Below, piece after piece: positions 7,331 to 14,459 of a stretch of DNA of 14,459 nt (within the stretch, counting starts at the first letter, position 1; every line of letters starts with the position of its first letter). This DNA is from PALSA-1296 sp037143335. Lineage in GTDB: Bacteria; Bacteroidota; Ignavibacteria; Palsa-1295. The stretch covers positions 1-14,459 of the forward strand of contig JBAWZA010000028.1 in the NCBI GenBank assembly GCA_037143335.1. The letters run 5' to 3'. The notes under the pieces are model-generated. The model did not search any database and was not told the DNA's origin. It saw only the letters and a list, made by a program, of their open reading frames with translations. Both the position numbers and the translations under genes were made by a program.

Positions 7331-7428
7331 CGTCCTTGCGAACGAAGTGAAGCAATCTCAAAGTTCTCGTTTCGCATAACAGAAAGTTTAGATCGCCACG
7401 TCGTGCTCAAGCACTCCTCGCGATGACG
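7331..7428. repeat. Imperfect inverted repeat, REP/MITE-like
   Basis: The left arm starts CGTCCTTGCGAACGAAGTG and runs through GCAATCT (7331-7363). The reverse complement of the right arm (7428-7383) starts CGTCATCGCGAGGAGTGCTT and runs through GGCGATCT. Aligned, both share a CGTC-x-T-x-GCGA beginning, a GTG-x-x-GCAATCT/GTGGCGATCT middle and an AAA-x-TT end. The right arm has an extra small hairpin, GTGCTCAAGCAC (7403-7414). The sequence resembles the non-coding GCGA/CAATCT palindromic repeats scattered in many bacterial genomes. No transposase is present and no target duplication is evident. The repeat sits in the 229-bp gap between two same-strand genes. Confidence 0.6.
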
Positions 7429-7467
7429 GTGTCAAAACTGTGCTTAAATCCGTACGGTACAAACCCC

Positions 7468-8925
7468 TCAATACCCCGCCTCAATCATCTCCTGCGTGAA
7501 TTCTTTCAGGTACAGTGGTTGCACCATCCCGTAGAATTTGCGTGAGGGAATAAAGTTTATCTCGCCAAAACTCGTTGGGTCATCTGTTCTGAAATTACTC
7601 GTAGCTTGAATAGTCGTTTCTTCGGGATGTTTAGGATTGTCAATATCATACACAATCGCCGTGAATCCAATCTTCGGTGGCTGGATTTCTTCGGGTTGGA
7701 CTTTCGCGTTTTTCTGCGACTTCGCATCCTTGGTCTCGAACATCATCTCGCTTGCGCGATTCTCGAATGCGGTAACAGGATTAGATTCATATCCTAGGAA
7801 TGCAAATGGTATCCGAGCTTTTATCGTATAGCCACTGACAAGACCTGAGGTGGTATCGCGAGTGAATGATGAACGTATAGATTTACTTGCTTCTTTCTGA
7901 ATTTCTGAAAGCTCGGCAACGCTCGAAATAGTCAGCTTCGCAGACCTTCCACCGACATCAGGTGCCGAAAAGATAAGGCTATACACCGTCGAATCAGTCT
8001 CGGTGCGGAATGTTGGAATTCCACCTTTTTTTGTTTTTTGGAAATAGCGATTAGCTCCGCCCCAGGTATCAAACCACAACGCCACCCGATCATCATTCTC
8101 CATTTTTTCGCTACCTCCATAGACAGCATCATCCGTAACGGTGATGGAGAAGTATATATACTCATCATCAAATAATGCTAGTGCTCGGTGGATGGAGAGG
8201 TCTTTTGCATCGCGACGGTAATCGAGACCCTTAATGATAAATTGTTTTGTCGTATCCGACATGTCTTTCCCGTACCCGGGATACACACTTCGAAGGCGGT
8301 TGTAGGATGGAAATGTATAGAACTTCGCTTCCATCATATTCTGCAAATCTTTTGTTGCGAAATATGTCTCCTTGGTCAGAAGTGTCTCGAAATCGCGGTA
8401 ACGTGAATGCCCCATCGCTTTTGCCTTCGGACTAATTGCTGGAATTTCTTCTTTGTTCGTTTGGTAATCATCAACCAGCGTGAGGTCTCCAGCGTAGAAG
8501 GTGTAACCTTCTTGATACCACTGGTCGTCGCCCGTCTTTTGCATCACGGTGACAACAGAACCGTCAGTCGTTAGTCCAACCTCAATGGGTGTCTCAACGT
8601 AAGAATATTTTTTCCGAAGGATATTCCTGAAGGATTGATTACCGACATTGAGGAGGAGATAGACCGTCACCTCACGTGTCGGGTTATCAATGTCGTAAAG
8701 CGAGATAGCAAGATCGGGTAATGTATCATTCGAGAAATCGCCAATTGCCAATCCCCAAACCCGCTGTTCATCATATCGGATTTGTATTTGATTGCGCAAT
8801 GAAGCGAGCATTTGTTTCGGGAAATGCTCAGAGAACCTCTCGAATAAACTGTCTATTGGCATGCCTTGGGCAATCGCCAAACGCGAGAGTAGTAGGAAAA
8901 TTATGCTCAGTAAGATACGTTTCAT
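7468..8925 (-). CDS. Secreted protein with FG-GAP-like segment and CBM9/DOMON-like domain
   Basis: The 485-residue protein begins with a classic signal peptide (MKRILLSIIFLLLSRLAIAQ, probable cleavage after AIA). Residues 57-78 (WGLAIGDFSNDTLPDLAISL) resemble an FG-GAP/VCBS repeat with its Asp-rich loop. The middle to C-terminal part (about 235-445) looks like a family 9 carbohydrate-binding or DOMON-like beta-sandwich: LDYRRDAKDL, then ALALFDDEYIYFSITVTDD, then ENDDRVALWFDT, and later GYTIKARIPFAFLG. Such domains bind sugars or cofactors. No hydrolase motif and no T9SS tail are visible, so a periplasmic or envelope-attached location is likely. The ligand is unknown. It is the first of four same-strand genes, but the 229-bp repeat-bearing gap after it argues for separate transcription. 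It is divergent from leuS, with 95 bp between the starts. A promoter box sits almost on its start codon. Confidence 0.82.
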   Translation of the reverse strand: MKRILLSIIFLLLSRLAIAQGMPIDSLFERFSEHFPKQMLASLRNQIQIRYDEQRVWGLAIGDFSNDTLPDLAISLYDIDNPTREVTVYLLLNVGNQSFRNILRKKYSYVETPIEVGLTTDGSVVTVMQKTGDDQWYQEGYTFYAGDLTLVDDYQTNKEEIPAISPKAKAMGHSRYRDFETLLTKETYFATKDLQNMMEAKFYTFPSYNRLRSVYPGYGKDMSDTTKQFIIKGLDYRRDAKDLSIHRALALFDDEYIYFSITVTDDAVYGGSEKMENDDRVALWFDTWGGANRYFQKTKKGGIPTFRTETDSTVYSLIFSAPDVGGRSAKLTISSVAELSEIQKEASKSIRSSFTRDTTSGLVSGYTIKARIPFAFLGYESNPVTAFENRASEMMFETKDAKSQKNAKVQPEEIQPPKIGFTAIVYDIDNPKHPEETTIQATSNFRTDDPTSFGEINFIPSRKFYGMVQPLYLKEFTQEMIEAGY

Positions 8926-8930
8926 TTCTA

Positions 8931-8938
8931 CAAAAATA
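8931..8938 (-). promoter_or_regulatory. Putative -7 box very close to the CBM9-like start
   Basis: On the minus strand this reads TATTTTTG, an exact match to TAnnTTTG and identical to the box before the glycyl-tRNA synthetase gene. It ends 5 nt before the ATG at 8925, so transcription from it would begin at or near the start codon and give a nearly leaderless mRNA. No convincing -33 element was found. If the true start is internal, the leader would be longer. Confidence 0.4.
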
Positions 8939-8971
8939 CGACGTTGGGAACTTAGAGTATGTTAATGTCCC

Positions 8972-8979
8972 TATTATTG
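8972..8979 (+). promoter_or_regulatory. Possible -7 box for leuS
   Basis: TATTATTG differs from TAnnTTTG at one position and lies 41 bp before the leuS GTG start, the same distance as the box before the other synthetase gene. The matched spacing is the main support; no -33 element is clear. Confidence 0.28.
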
Positions 8980-9020
8980 TGATAGTTCAGTTCATCTAAT
9001 ACTAAAATTTATCTACCAGA

Positions 9021-11594
9021 GTGGCATATCCATTCCAACAAATCGAGACCAAGTGGCAAGCATACTGGCAGACTCATGAGTCTAACCGGGTCGAGCGCGA
9101 TGCTGCTAAACCTAAATATTACGTTATGCCGATGCTTCCTTACCCTTCAGGGGCAGGGCTACACATGGGTCACCCGATAAGCTATACTGGCTGTGACATC
9201 GTAGCGCGCTATAAGCGCATGTCAGGTTGCAACGTACTTCATCCAATGGGCTGGGACGCTTTCGGCTTGCCGGCCGAGCAATATGCCGTCAAAAATAAAC
9301 TTCACCCGAAGGTTACCACCGAGGTCAACATTGCATCGTTCCGGAGGCAATTGGATGCACTGGGTTATTCCTATGATTGGTCTCGTCAAATAAACACAAC
9401 CGATCCGAGTTTTTTTAAGTGGACGCAGTGGATTTTTTTGAAAATATATAATTCCTACTTTGATCCGATTGAGAATAAAGCAAAGCCGATTGAAAACTTA
9501 ATTAGACTACTCGAGTCCGAAGGCGGAAAGAATTTTTCTTCATCGGAATGGAAATCCTTCTCGAAAAAAAAACAATCCGAGATTCTTTCCCAATACAGAT
9601 TGGCATATCTCTCTGATGCACCAGTGAATTGGTGTCCCGAACTCGGCACTGTGCTCGCCAACGAGGAAGTCGTTGAGCAACAGGAAAAGGGATTCACCGT
9701 TGTTCGCAGAAACATGCGTCAATGGATGCTTCGAATAACTGCCTACGCTGATAGACTGCTCGAAGACCTGAACATCATTGACTGGCCTGACTCGACGAAA
9801 GATCAGCAACGCAATTGGATAGGCAAGAGCATCGGTGCTGAAATTGATTTCAGTGTGGCCGGACACAACGATACCATTCGCGTCTTCACTACCAGACCTG
9901 ATACACTCTTCGGCACCACCTACATGGTGCTTGCCCCAGAGCATCCTCTCGTAAAGAAAATAACAACTGAGGCTCAACTAACACAAGTCGAAGAGTACAC
10001 CGAGGCTGTTGCAAGGCGAAGCGATTTAGAGAGAACAGGATTAGATAAATCAAAAACAGGAGTGTTCACTGGCGCTTACGCTACCAACCCTGCAACGGAT
10101 AAGCCTATACAAATTTGGATTGCCGATTATGTATTGATGAGTTACGGAACCGGCGCGATTATGTCAGTGCCTGGTCACGACGAACGTGATTTTGAATTTG
10201 CGAAGCAATTTGGATTAGACATCGTCGAAGTTGTAGCGCCAAATAATAGCGTACATTCTCACCAATTGCCTTACACCGATGAAGGTGTTGCCACAAACTC
10301 TGGCTTTCTCGATGGATTGACTACCTCGGATGCCAAAGAGAAAATGATTCTCTGGCTCGAAGAAAAAAATATCGGATCACGCTCGATTAAATACAAACTT
10401 CGCGATTGGCTTTTCTCGAGACAACGATATTGGGGCGAGCCATTCCCTATTATCTACGTAGATGATGGTGATGGTGAGTACGCAAAGGCACTTGACATAT
10501 CTCAATTGCCGGTAACGCTCCCAGATGTAGAATCCTATAGTCCGAGCGGCACAGGCGATTCTCCACTCTCAGTCATCAGTGATTGGGTAAACACTACCGA
10601 TCCTGAAACCGGAAGACCCGCCAAGCGCGAGACGAATACCATGCCCCAATGGGCTGGATCATCTTGGTACTATCTTCGTTACGCCGATCCGCAGAATGCC
10701 GACGCGCTCATCTCGAAAGAGAATGATTTGTATTGGAATCCAGTCGATCTTTATATCGGCGGCAACGAACATGCGGTTACGCATTTGCTCTATTCCAGAT
10801 TTTGGCATAAAGTGCTCTATGACTATGATGTCGTACACTATACTGAACCATTCAAGAGATTATTCCATCAAGGAATTTTGCTCGGCGAGAATGGCACAAA
10901 AATGTCGAAGTCACTCGGCAATGTCGTAAACCCTGATGAGATTATCGCAGAATTCGGCGCTGATACTCTGCGTATGTACCTCATGTTCTTGGGACCTCTT
11001 GAACAAGGCGGTCCGTGGAATACAAAAGGGATATCCGGTGTGAACCGCTTCTTGAATAAGTTGTGGCGATTTGTCGCAGACGATGAAGGGAATGCGATCG
11101 CTTCAAAGATTTCTGATGCACGGCTCACAAGGGATCAAGAGCGTGTGATGCATCAAACAATCAAAAAAGTCGGCGAAGACATCGAGGCATTACGACTCAA
11201 CACAGCAATCAGCTCGATGATGATCTTCATGAACGAGATTCCCGCCGATCAACCCGTGCCAAGCATGGCAGTTGAGACGTTGATACAATTAACCGCACCC
11301 TTCGCTCCGCATATTACTGAAGAGCTTTGGTCAATGTTGGGTAATGCTGGTTCAGTTTTTGATTCACGTTTCCCGCAGTATGATGAATCGAAGATGATTC
11401 AGGACACGGTGACAATTGTATTTCAGATCAACGGAAAAATTCGGGACAAGATGGATGTACCGAACGGCCTTTCACGCGAAGAGCTTGAGAACTTTGCTAC
11501 CTCAAGCGAAAAAGTCCTGAAGCACATAGCCGGAGCACCTATCAAAAAGATTATCGTCGTACCTAATAAATTGGTGAATGTGGTGGTGGGGTGA
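9021..11594 (+). CDS. leuS: Leucyl-tRNA synthetase
   Basis: This class I synthetase charges tRNA-Leu in the cytoplasm; a probable substrate, tRNA-Leu(GAG), lies 6 kb upstream. The 857-residue protein has HMGH (48-51) as the HIGH signature and KMSKS at 627-631. The CP1 editing domain is intact, with TTRPDTLFG at 290-298 and GHDERD at 385-390, whose Asp387 is at the family's conserved editing position. Residues ~145-195 (after NSYFDPIENKAKPIENLIRL) form a lysine-rich extra segment, absent from E. coli LeuRS, that I associate with the Bacteroidota-Chlorobiota group. The zinc-site cysteines of E. coli LeuRS are missing in the stretch before RRNMRQW. The C-terminal domain ends in VPNKLVNVVVG. The start is GTG at 9021: no upstream ATG is in frame and no Shine-Dalgarno sequence is seen. 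The gene is divergent from the CBM9-like gene and converges on the C25-like gene with 36 bp between stops. Confidence 0.97.
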   Translation: MAYPFQQIETKWQAYWQTHESNRVERDAAKPKYYVMPMLPYPSGAGLHMGHPISYTGCDIVARYKRMSGCNVLHPMGWDAFGLPAEQYAVKNKLHPKVTTEVNIASFRRQLDALGYSYDWSRQINTTDPSFFKWTQWIFLKIYNSYFDPIENKAKPIENLIRLLESEGGKNFSSSEWKSFSKKKQSEILSQYRLAYLSDAPVNWCPELGTVLANEEVVEQQEKGFTVVRRNMRQWMLRITAYADRLLEDLNIIDWPDSTKDQQRNWIGKSIGAEIDFSVAGHNDTIRVFTTRPDTLFGTTYMVLAPEHPLVKKITTEAQLTQVEEYTEAVARRSDLERTGLDKSKTGVFTGAYATNPATDKPIQIWIADYVLMSYGTGAIMSVPGHDERDFEFAKQFGLDIVEVVAPNNSVHSHQLPYTDEGVATNSGFLDGLTTSDAKEKMILWLEEKNIGSRSIKYKLRDWLFSRQRYWGEPFPIIYVDDGDGEYAKALDISQLPVTLPDVESYSPSGTGDSPLSVISDWVNTTDPETGRPAKRETNTMPQWAGSSWYYLRYADPQNADALISKENDLYWNPVDLYIGGNEHAVTHLLYSRFWHKVLYDYDVVHYTEPFKRLFHQGILLGENGTKMSKSLGNVVNPDEIIAEFGADTLRMYLMFLGPLEQGGPWNTKGISGVNRFLNKLWRFVADDEGNAIASKISDARLTRDQERVMHQTIKKVGEDIEALRLNTAISSMMIFMNEIPADQPVPSMAVETLIQLTAPFAPHITEELWSMLGNAGSVFDSRFPQYDESKMIQDTVTIVFQINGKIRDKMDVPNGLSREELENFATSSEKVLKHIAGAPIKKIIVVPNKLVNVVVG

Positions 11595-11608
11595 CGAAAT
11601 TTGTTTTG

Positions 11609-11632
11609 AAGACATTGAGAGTTTTATGTCTT
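11609..11632. terminator. Weak hairpin between convergent genes
   Basis: AAGACAT (11609-11615) and ATGTCTT (11626-11632) are perfect 7-bp complements around a 10-nt loop in the 36-bp gap between leuS and the C25-like gene. The stem is AT-rich, no T-run follows on either strand, and it overlaps the stop codon of the minus-strand gene. It is the only terminator candidate here. Confidence 0.25.
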
Positions 11633-13718
11633 ACTTCACAACAATGATCTTCGCAGTCAGTACCTCATTCTTTCCCACCACTCTCAACATATAGATGCCG
11701 TTAGTAGCGGATTCGCTTGACCACACATAGCGATAGACTCCCGGTGAGAGCACACGGTCATCAAATAGATGCACAACCTTGCCTGTCAGGTCATAGAGTT
11801 CGATTCGTGTGTTAGAAATGTCTATCTTTTTGAGTACGATCTCATAGCCGCGTAGTGTGCTGAAAACCTGGAGTCTGTCATCGCCAGAAGTTTGAGTAGC
11901 TACACCACCCTTTATCATTCCACTCACTACTGCACGAGTACCCGGGCTTAAGTTAAAATACGAACCGCTCGGAGTTGTTTCCAATTTAATTGCCCGAACA
12001 TAATAGGCGTTCGTATCACTCAATGGATTCAGGTCTGTGAATGTGGTACCGAGAATTGGCGAAGGATTCAAAAGTAGTAGTGTGTCTCGACTCGAAGATG
12101 AACGATAAATATTGTATCCGAGAATATTTTTGTCACTCGAAGGATTCCAACTCAAAAGTACGTTTGTCTTCTCAGTATTTGGGTTCGCCGCGAGTCCCGT
12201 CGGCGGGACAATTGGATGCAGCAGTAACGTTGGGTCACCCATCAGTCCGACATGAACCCAGTTGCTGATACCTGAACCGGATGTTACGTAATCGCCACTA
12301 TTATTTTGCGTTAGCTGTGCGCAAAAACCGAGAGGCTCTCCAAGTCCCATAGGGAAGAAGTGCCACCACGGCCTGCCCGACCATGCACAACTTAAGCCGT
12401 AATCGGTTGCCAGTGGCGCACGGAGGAAATTACTTCCGGTGTTCCAATCTCCAAAATAACTTCCGAACATTGCTGTAAAAATTCCTTTCACACTTTGATT
12501 TGCAAGTTCACTCGTACTGCCCGCGCCACCAGCGCCGTTATCCCAGCCTCCTCCGCAAGCATAGGTCCAGAGATACGCATTGGTATCGAGATCGCCAAGC
12601 CATTTTATTCTTCGTTCATCATCAGTGGCTCCAGTAATTTCTTTGATATTATTCGAACCAACCAGTGGAGACATAAATCGCCATCCACTTGCCGCGAATG
12701 CCTCGCCACCAAAATAACCGAAGCTATCTTCGAGCAATGCACGCACAGGAGCTGTCAGCGTACCAGTACGGAAAGCGTGATCTTTATTCAGATATTGTTT
12801 AAGCAAATCTTTTTCGGATTTACCATTCCAGAGCATGTTCGATAGATCAACTCTTCCGATCATCAAGTAAATCGTGCTTGGGATTTGGATGAAATCAAAT
12901 TTCCCATCACCGGGTACATTCCGATTCTGATCGCGGACAATTGCAGTGTCGTAACGATTAGGCTGATTGGTCGGGTCGGGACGATAGACAACGATCGAAT
13001 CATTATACGCTGCTTTCCCATCGTCAGTCCAGTCGCCATTATCAAACTCACCGTAGTATGCATCGGCTGGCCATGCACCGTAATGATTCGGATGTCCGTC
13101 GGGATTCAAAAACCCTGAATATGGCACAGGAATATGTCCGAAAAGAAAGAGAGCTTTTGTATTTATTGGGTCAGCATTCTCATCGTCGGTAATAATTTTC
13201 TTCACATCAGGGACTGCCATATCCCGAGGTATATTATGGCGAATAACCTGCCAACCCTCATTCCATAAATCTTCCTCTAATCTACCAAGCTCCGGCTCCA
13301 GCACGTCCTTGAATGAATTGTCAACTAAGAGGATCATCTTACCACGGTTGATAACCGGCAGGCGATTGATTGCACTCTCAGTATATCCGTATGCAGTTAT
13401 TGACGTTGTTCCAACCTTCAAGCTCTTCTTCACGCTATACTCATACACTTTACCTACAGAGACGGTCGAATCTTTGTAGCTGGTGGCAGTTTTGGCAAGA
13501 GCCTTACGAGCCGCTCCCCAGTTTACTTCACCAAGATTACGTCTATAAACAGTGTAAGATAGTGCATTCTGATCTGCTGGCCATTGCAATGTAATCGCAG
13601 CCGGTGCCGTGCTTAGTGTGACCTCCAGTTGAACAGCCGCGTCTTTCGATACTTGCGCAACTGTAACGGTGCTAATAAAAAAAACGCAGTAAATAGTTAG
13701 CAGTCTCAAAGGCTTCAT
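11631..13718 (-). CDS. Secreted Fn3/gingipain-like (C25-related) protein with T9SS sorting domain
   Basis: I chose the ATG at 13718 (695 residues) because it begins a clean signal peptide, MKPLRLLTIYCVFFISTVTV, cleaved near VA|Q. An in-frame ATG at 13754 would put 12 odd residues in front. A fibronectin-III-like domain follows (about 28-110, with SYTVYRRN). A large central domain (about 120-500) has features of the caspase-like C25/gingipain fold: ALFLFGHIPVPYSG (His195), a conserved PDGHPNHYGAWPADAYYG block, a GRVDLSNM...SEKDLLKQYLNK segment resembling the gingipain GR-x-P...K helix, and YACGGGWD (Cys388). A second Fn3 domain (about 505-595) contains GYNIYRSSSS. A T9SS type A tail ends the chain (IELYDLTGKVV, NGIYMLRVVGKN, KIIVVK). 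It is probably exported by Sec, then T9SS. Protease activity is uncertain because the canonical His and Cys positions look replaced. It starts 44 bp after the acyl-CoA synthetase stop, so the two may be cotranscribed. Confidence 0.78.
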   Translation of the reverse strand: MKPLRLLTIYCVFFISTVTVAQVSKDAAVQLEVTLSTAPAAITLQWPADQNALSYTVYRRNLGEVNWGAARKALAKTATSYKDSTVSVGKVYEYSVKKSLKVGTTSITAYGYTESAINRLPVINRGKMILLVDNSFKDVLEPELGRLEEDLWNEGWQVIRHNIPRDMAVPDVKKIITDDENADPINTKALFLFGHIPVPYSGFLNPDGHPNHYGAWPADAYYGEFDNGDWTDDGKAAYNDSIVVYRPDPTNQPNRYDTAIVRDQNRNVPGDGKFDFIQIPSTIYLMIGRVDLSNMLWNGKSEKDLLKQYLNKDHAFRTGTLTAPVRALLEDSFGYFGGEAFAASGWRFMSPLVGSNNIKEITGATDDERRIKWLGDLDTNAYLWTYACGGGWDNGAGGAGSTSELANQSVKGIFTAMFGSYFGDWNTGSNFLRAPLATDYGLSCAWSGRPWWHFFPMGLGEPLGFCAQLTQNNSGDYVTSGSGISNWVHVGLMGDPTLLLHPIVPPTGLAANPNTEKTNVLLSWNPSSDKNILGYNIYRSSSSRDTLLLLNPSPILGTTFTDLNPLSDTNAYYVRAIKLETTPSGSYFNLSPGTRAVVSGMIKGGVATQTSGDDRLQVFSTLRGYEIVLKKIDISNTRIELYDLTGKVVHLFDDRVLSPGVYRYVWSSESATNGIYMLRVVGKNEVLTAKIIVVK

Positions 13719-13762
13719 AGGAAAATTTGCTAATTCAACACAGTTTCTAAACACCCACTCCT

Positions 13763-14459
13763 TCAGATAGTTCTAAAGTCTTTGTACAGCGATTCTATCA
13801 AATCAGCATATCTCTTCTCGACTTCTTTACGCTTGATCTTTAGTGTCGGTGTCATCATCCCGTTCTCCACACTAAACTGTTCGGGCATTAGTGCGAATCT
13901 CCGAATTCTTTCGTACGATGCGAGTGGCTTTTGGAGGAGTTCAATATCTTGCCAAACGACATTTCGTACTTCCGAGTGAGTCGTAAGCTCTGCCTCGCTC
14001 AGGGCAGAAAAATCTTTTAACGACTCCTTAATGATCGCGTAGTCGGGCACTATCAGTGCGATGTTAAATTCCCGTTTATCACCGAGCAACATTATTTGCT
14101 CAATAAATTTCGACTGGGAGAGCAGAGTTTCGATCGGACCAGGTGCGATGTTCTTTCCTCCTGCCGAGATGAATAAATGTTTTTTTCGGTCAGTGATCTT
14201 TACATTCCCATCTGAATCAATAATTCCAATATCACCGGTATGTAGCCAACCATCTGCATCAATTGCTTCGGCAGTGCTTTGTGCATCATGATAGTAACCC
14301 TTCATCACATGCGGACCTCGGGTAAGAATTTCGCCATCATCAGCGATAACGACTTCGATATTCGGTATCGGTTTCCCAACTGTTCCCCAGGTGATTTTTG
14401 AAGTACGAGTCACCGAAATCACAGGCGAAGATTCCGTCATACCATATCCTTTGAGTACG
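13763..14459 (-). CDS. Long-chain acyl-CoA synthetase (AMP-forming), C-terminal part
   Basis: The last 231 residues of an adenylate-forming enzyme are visible; the 5' end lies beyond the right edge and the frame stays open to it. Such enzymes activate fatty acids with ATP and then transfer them to CoA. The fragment opens with VLKGYGMTESSPV, the adenylate-binding motif that identifies the family. It continues with EILTRGPHVMKGYY, GWLHTGDIG with the conserved Asp, and the hinge DRKKHLFISAGGKNIAP. The C-terminal domain ends with MTPTLKIKRKEVEKRY, including the lysine that contacts substrate in the adenylation step. The GGKNIAP and TPTLKIKRK forms are typical of the long-chain (LACS/FadD15-like) subgroup rather than acetyl-CoA synthetases. 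An ATG inside the motif (14440) is not the real start. The downstream C25-like gene begins 44 bp after its stop. Confidence 0.93.
   Translation of the reverse strand, partial: VLKGYGMTESSPVISVTRTSKITWGTVGKPIPNIEVVIADDGEILTRGPHVMKGYYHDAQSTAEAIDADGWLHTGDIGIIDSDGNVKITDRKKHLFISAGGKNIAPGPIETLLSQSKFIEQIMLLGDKREFNIALIVPDYAIIKESLKDFSALSEAELTTHSEVRNVVWQDIELLQKPLASYERIRRFALMPEQFSVENGMMTPTLKIKRKEVEKRYADLIESLYKDFRTI

Noticed and set aside
7051..7410. Minus-strand ORF overlapping the DHS-like gene and the inverted repeat
   Set aside because: Its N-terminal half is translated repeat sequence and the rest is out of frame inside the well-supported DHS-like gene.
13719..13754. Upstream ATG for the C25-like gene
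   Set aside because: Starting at 13754 adds 12 residues before a complete signal peptide that begins at the ATG at 13718; the shorter form is more natural.
1..14459. CRISPR array, prophage, integron, or defence/toxin system
   Set aside because: No regularly spaced repeats and no phage, integrase, nuclease or toxin-like genes were seen on either strand.

Overview
The window looks like a chromosomal segment from a bacterium of the Bacteroidota/Chlorobiota (FCB) group. My best guess is the Ignavibacteria/Kapabacteria side, and that lineage guess is inference. The evidence is as follows. Two proteins carry type IX secretion (T9SS) type A C-terminal sorting domains. LeuRS has the extra segment I associate with this group and lacks zinc-site cysteines. 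Two Bacteroidota-type -7 boxes (TAnnTTTG) precede genes. Shine-Dalgarno sequences are largely absent. A deoxyhypusine-synthase-like gene is present. No phage, CRISPR, integrase or transposase gene is visible.

Layout. 1-447 (-): 5' part of an unrecognised helical protein, running off the left edge. 606-1016 (+): small uncertain ORF whose last ~40 residues resemble the end of an outer-membrane beta-barrel, followed by a strong intrinsic terminator (1050-1078). 1204-2673 (+): homodimeric glycyl-tRNA synthetase, then tRNA-Leu(GAG) at 2758-2838. 2854-8925 (-): four genes on one strand. In transcription order these are a secreted FG-GAP/CBM9-like protein, a deoxyhypusine synthase family protein, a DUF1800 protein, and a DUF1501 protein with a T9SS tail. 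The last two are 20 bp apart and form the familiar DUF1800-DUF1501 pair. 9021-11594 (+): leucyl-tRNA synthetase, divergent from the CBM9-like gene. 11631-13718 (-): secreted fibronectin-III/gingipain-like (C25-related) protein with a T9SS tail. 13763-14459 (-): C-terminal part of a long-chain acyl-CoA synthetase, running off the right edge.

How the parts relate. Translation genes (glyQS, tRNA-Leu, leuS) alternate with cell-surface/secretion genes. The DUF1800-DUF1501 pair and the C25-related protein are probably exported and, for the two with tails, delivered across the outer membrane by T9SS. The deoxyhypusine-synthase-like enzyme stands apart: bacteria lack eIF5A, and this copy keeps the lysine nucleophile but appears to lack the histidine of true deoxyhypusine synthases, so a polyamine-related role is more likely. 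The 229-bp gap at 7239-7467 holds a MITE/REP-like inverted repeat and short tandem repeats.

No intergenic gap exceeds 300 bases. I did not find a clearly new multi-gene system. The best leads are the divergent deoxyhypusine-synthase-like protein, the C25-like protein that seems to have lost the canonical dyad, the interspersed repeat, and the export logic of the DUF1800-DUF1501 pair.
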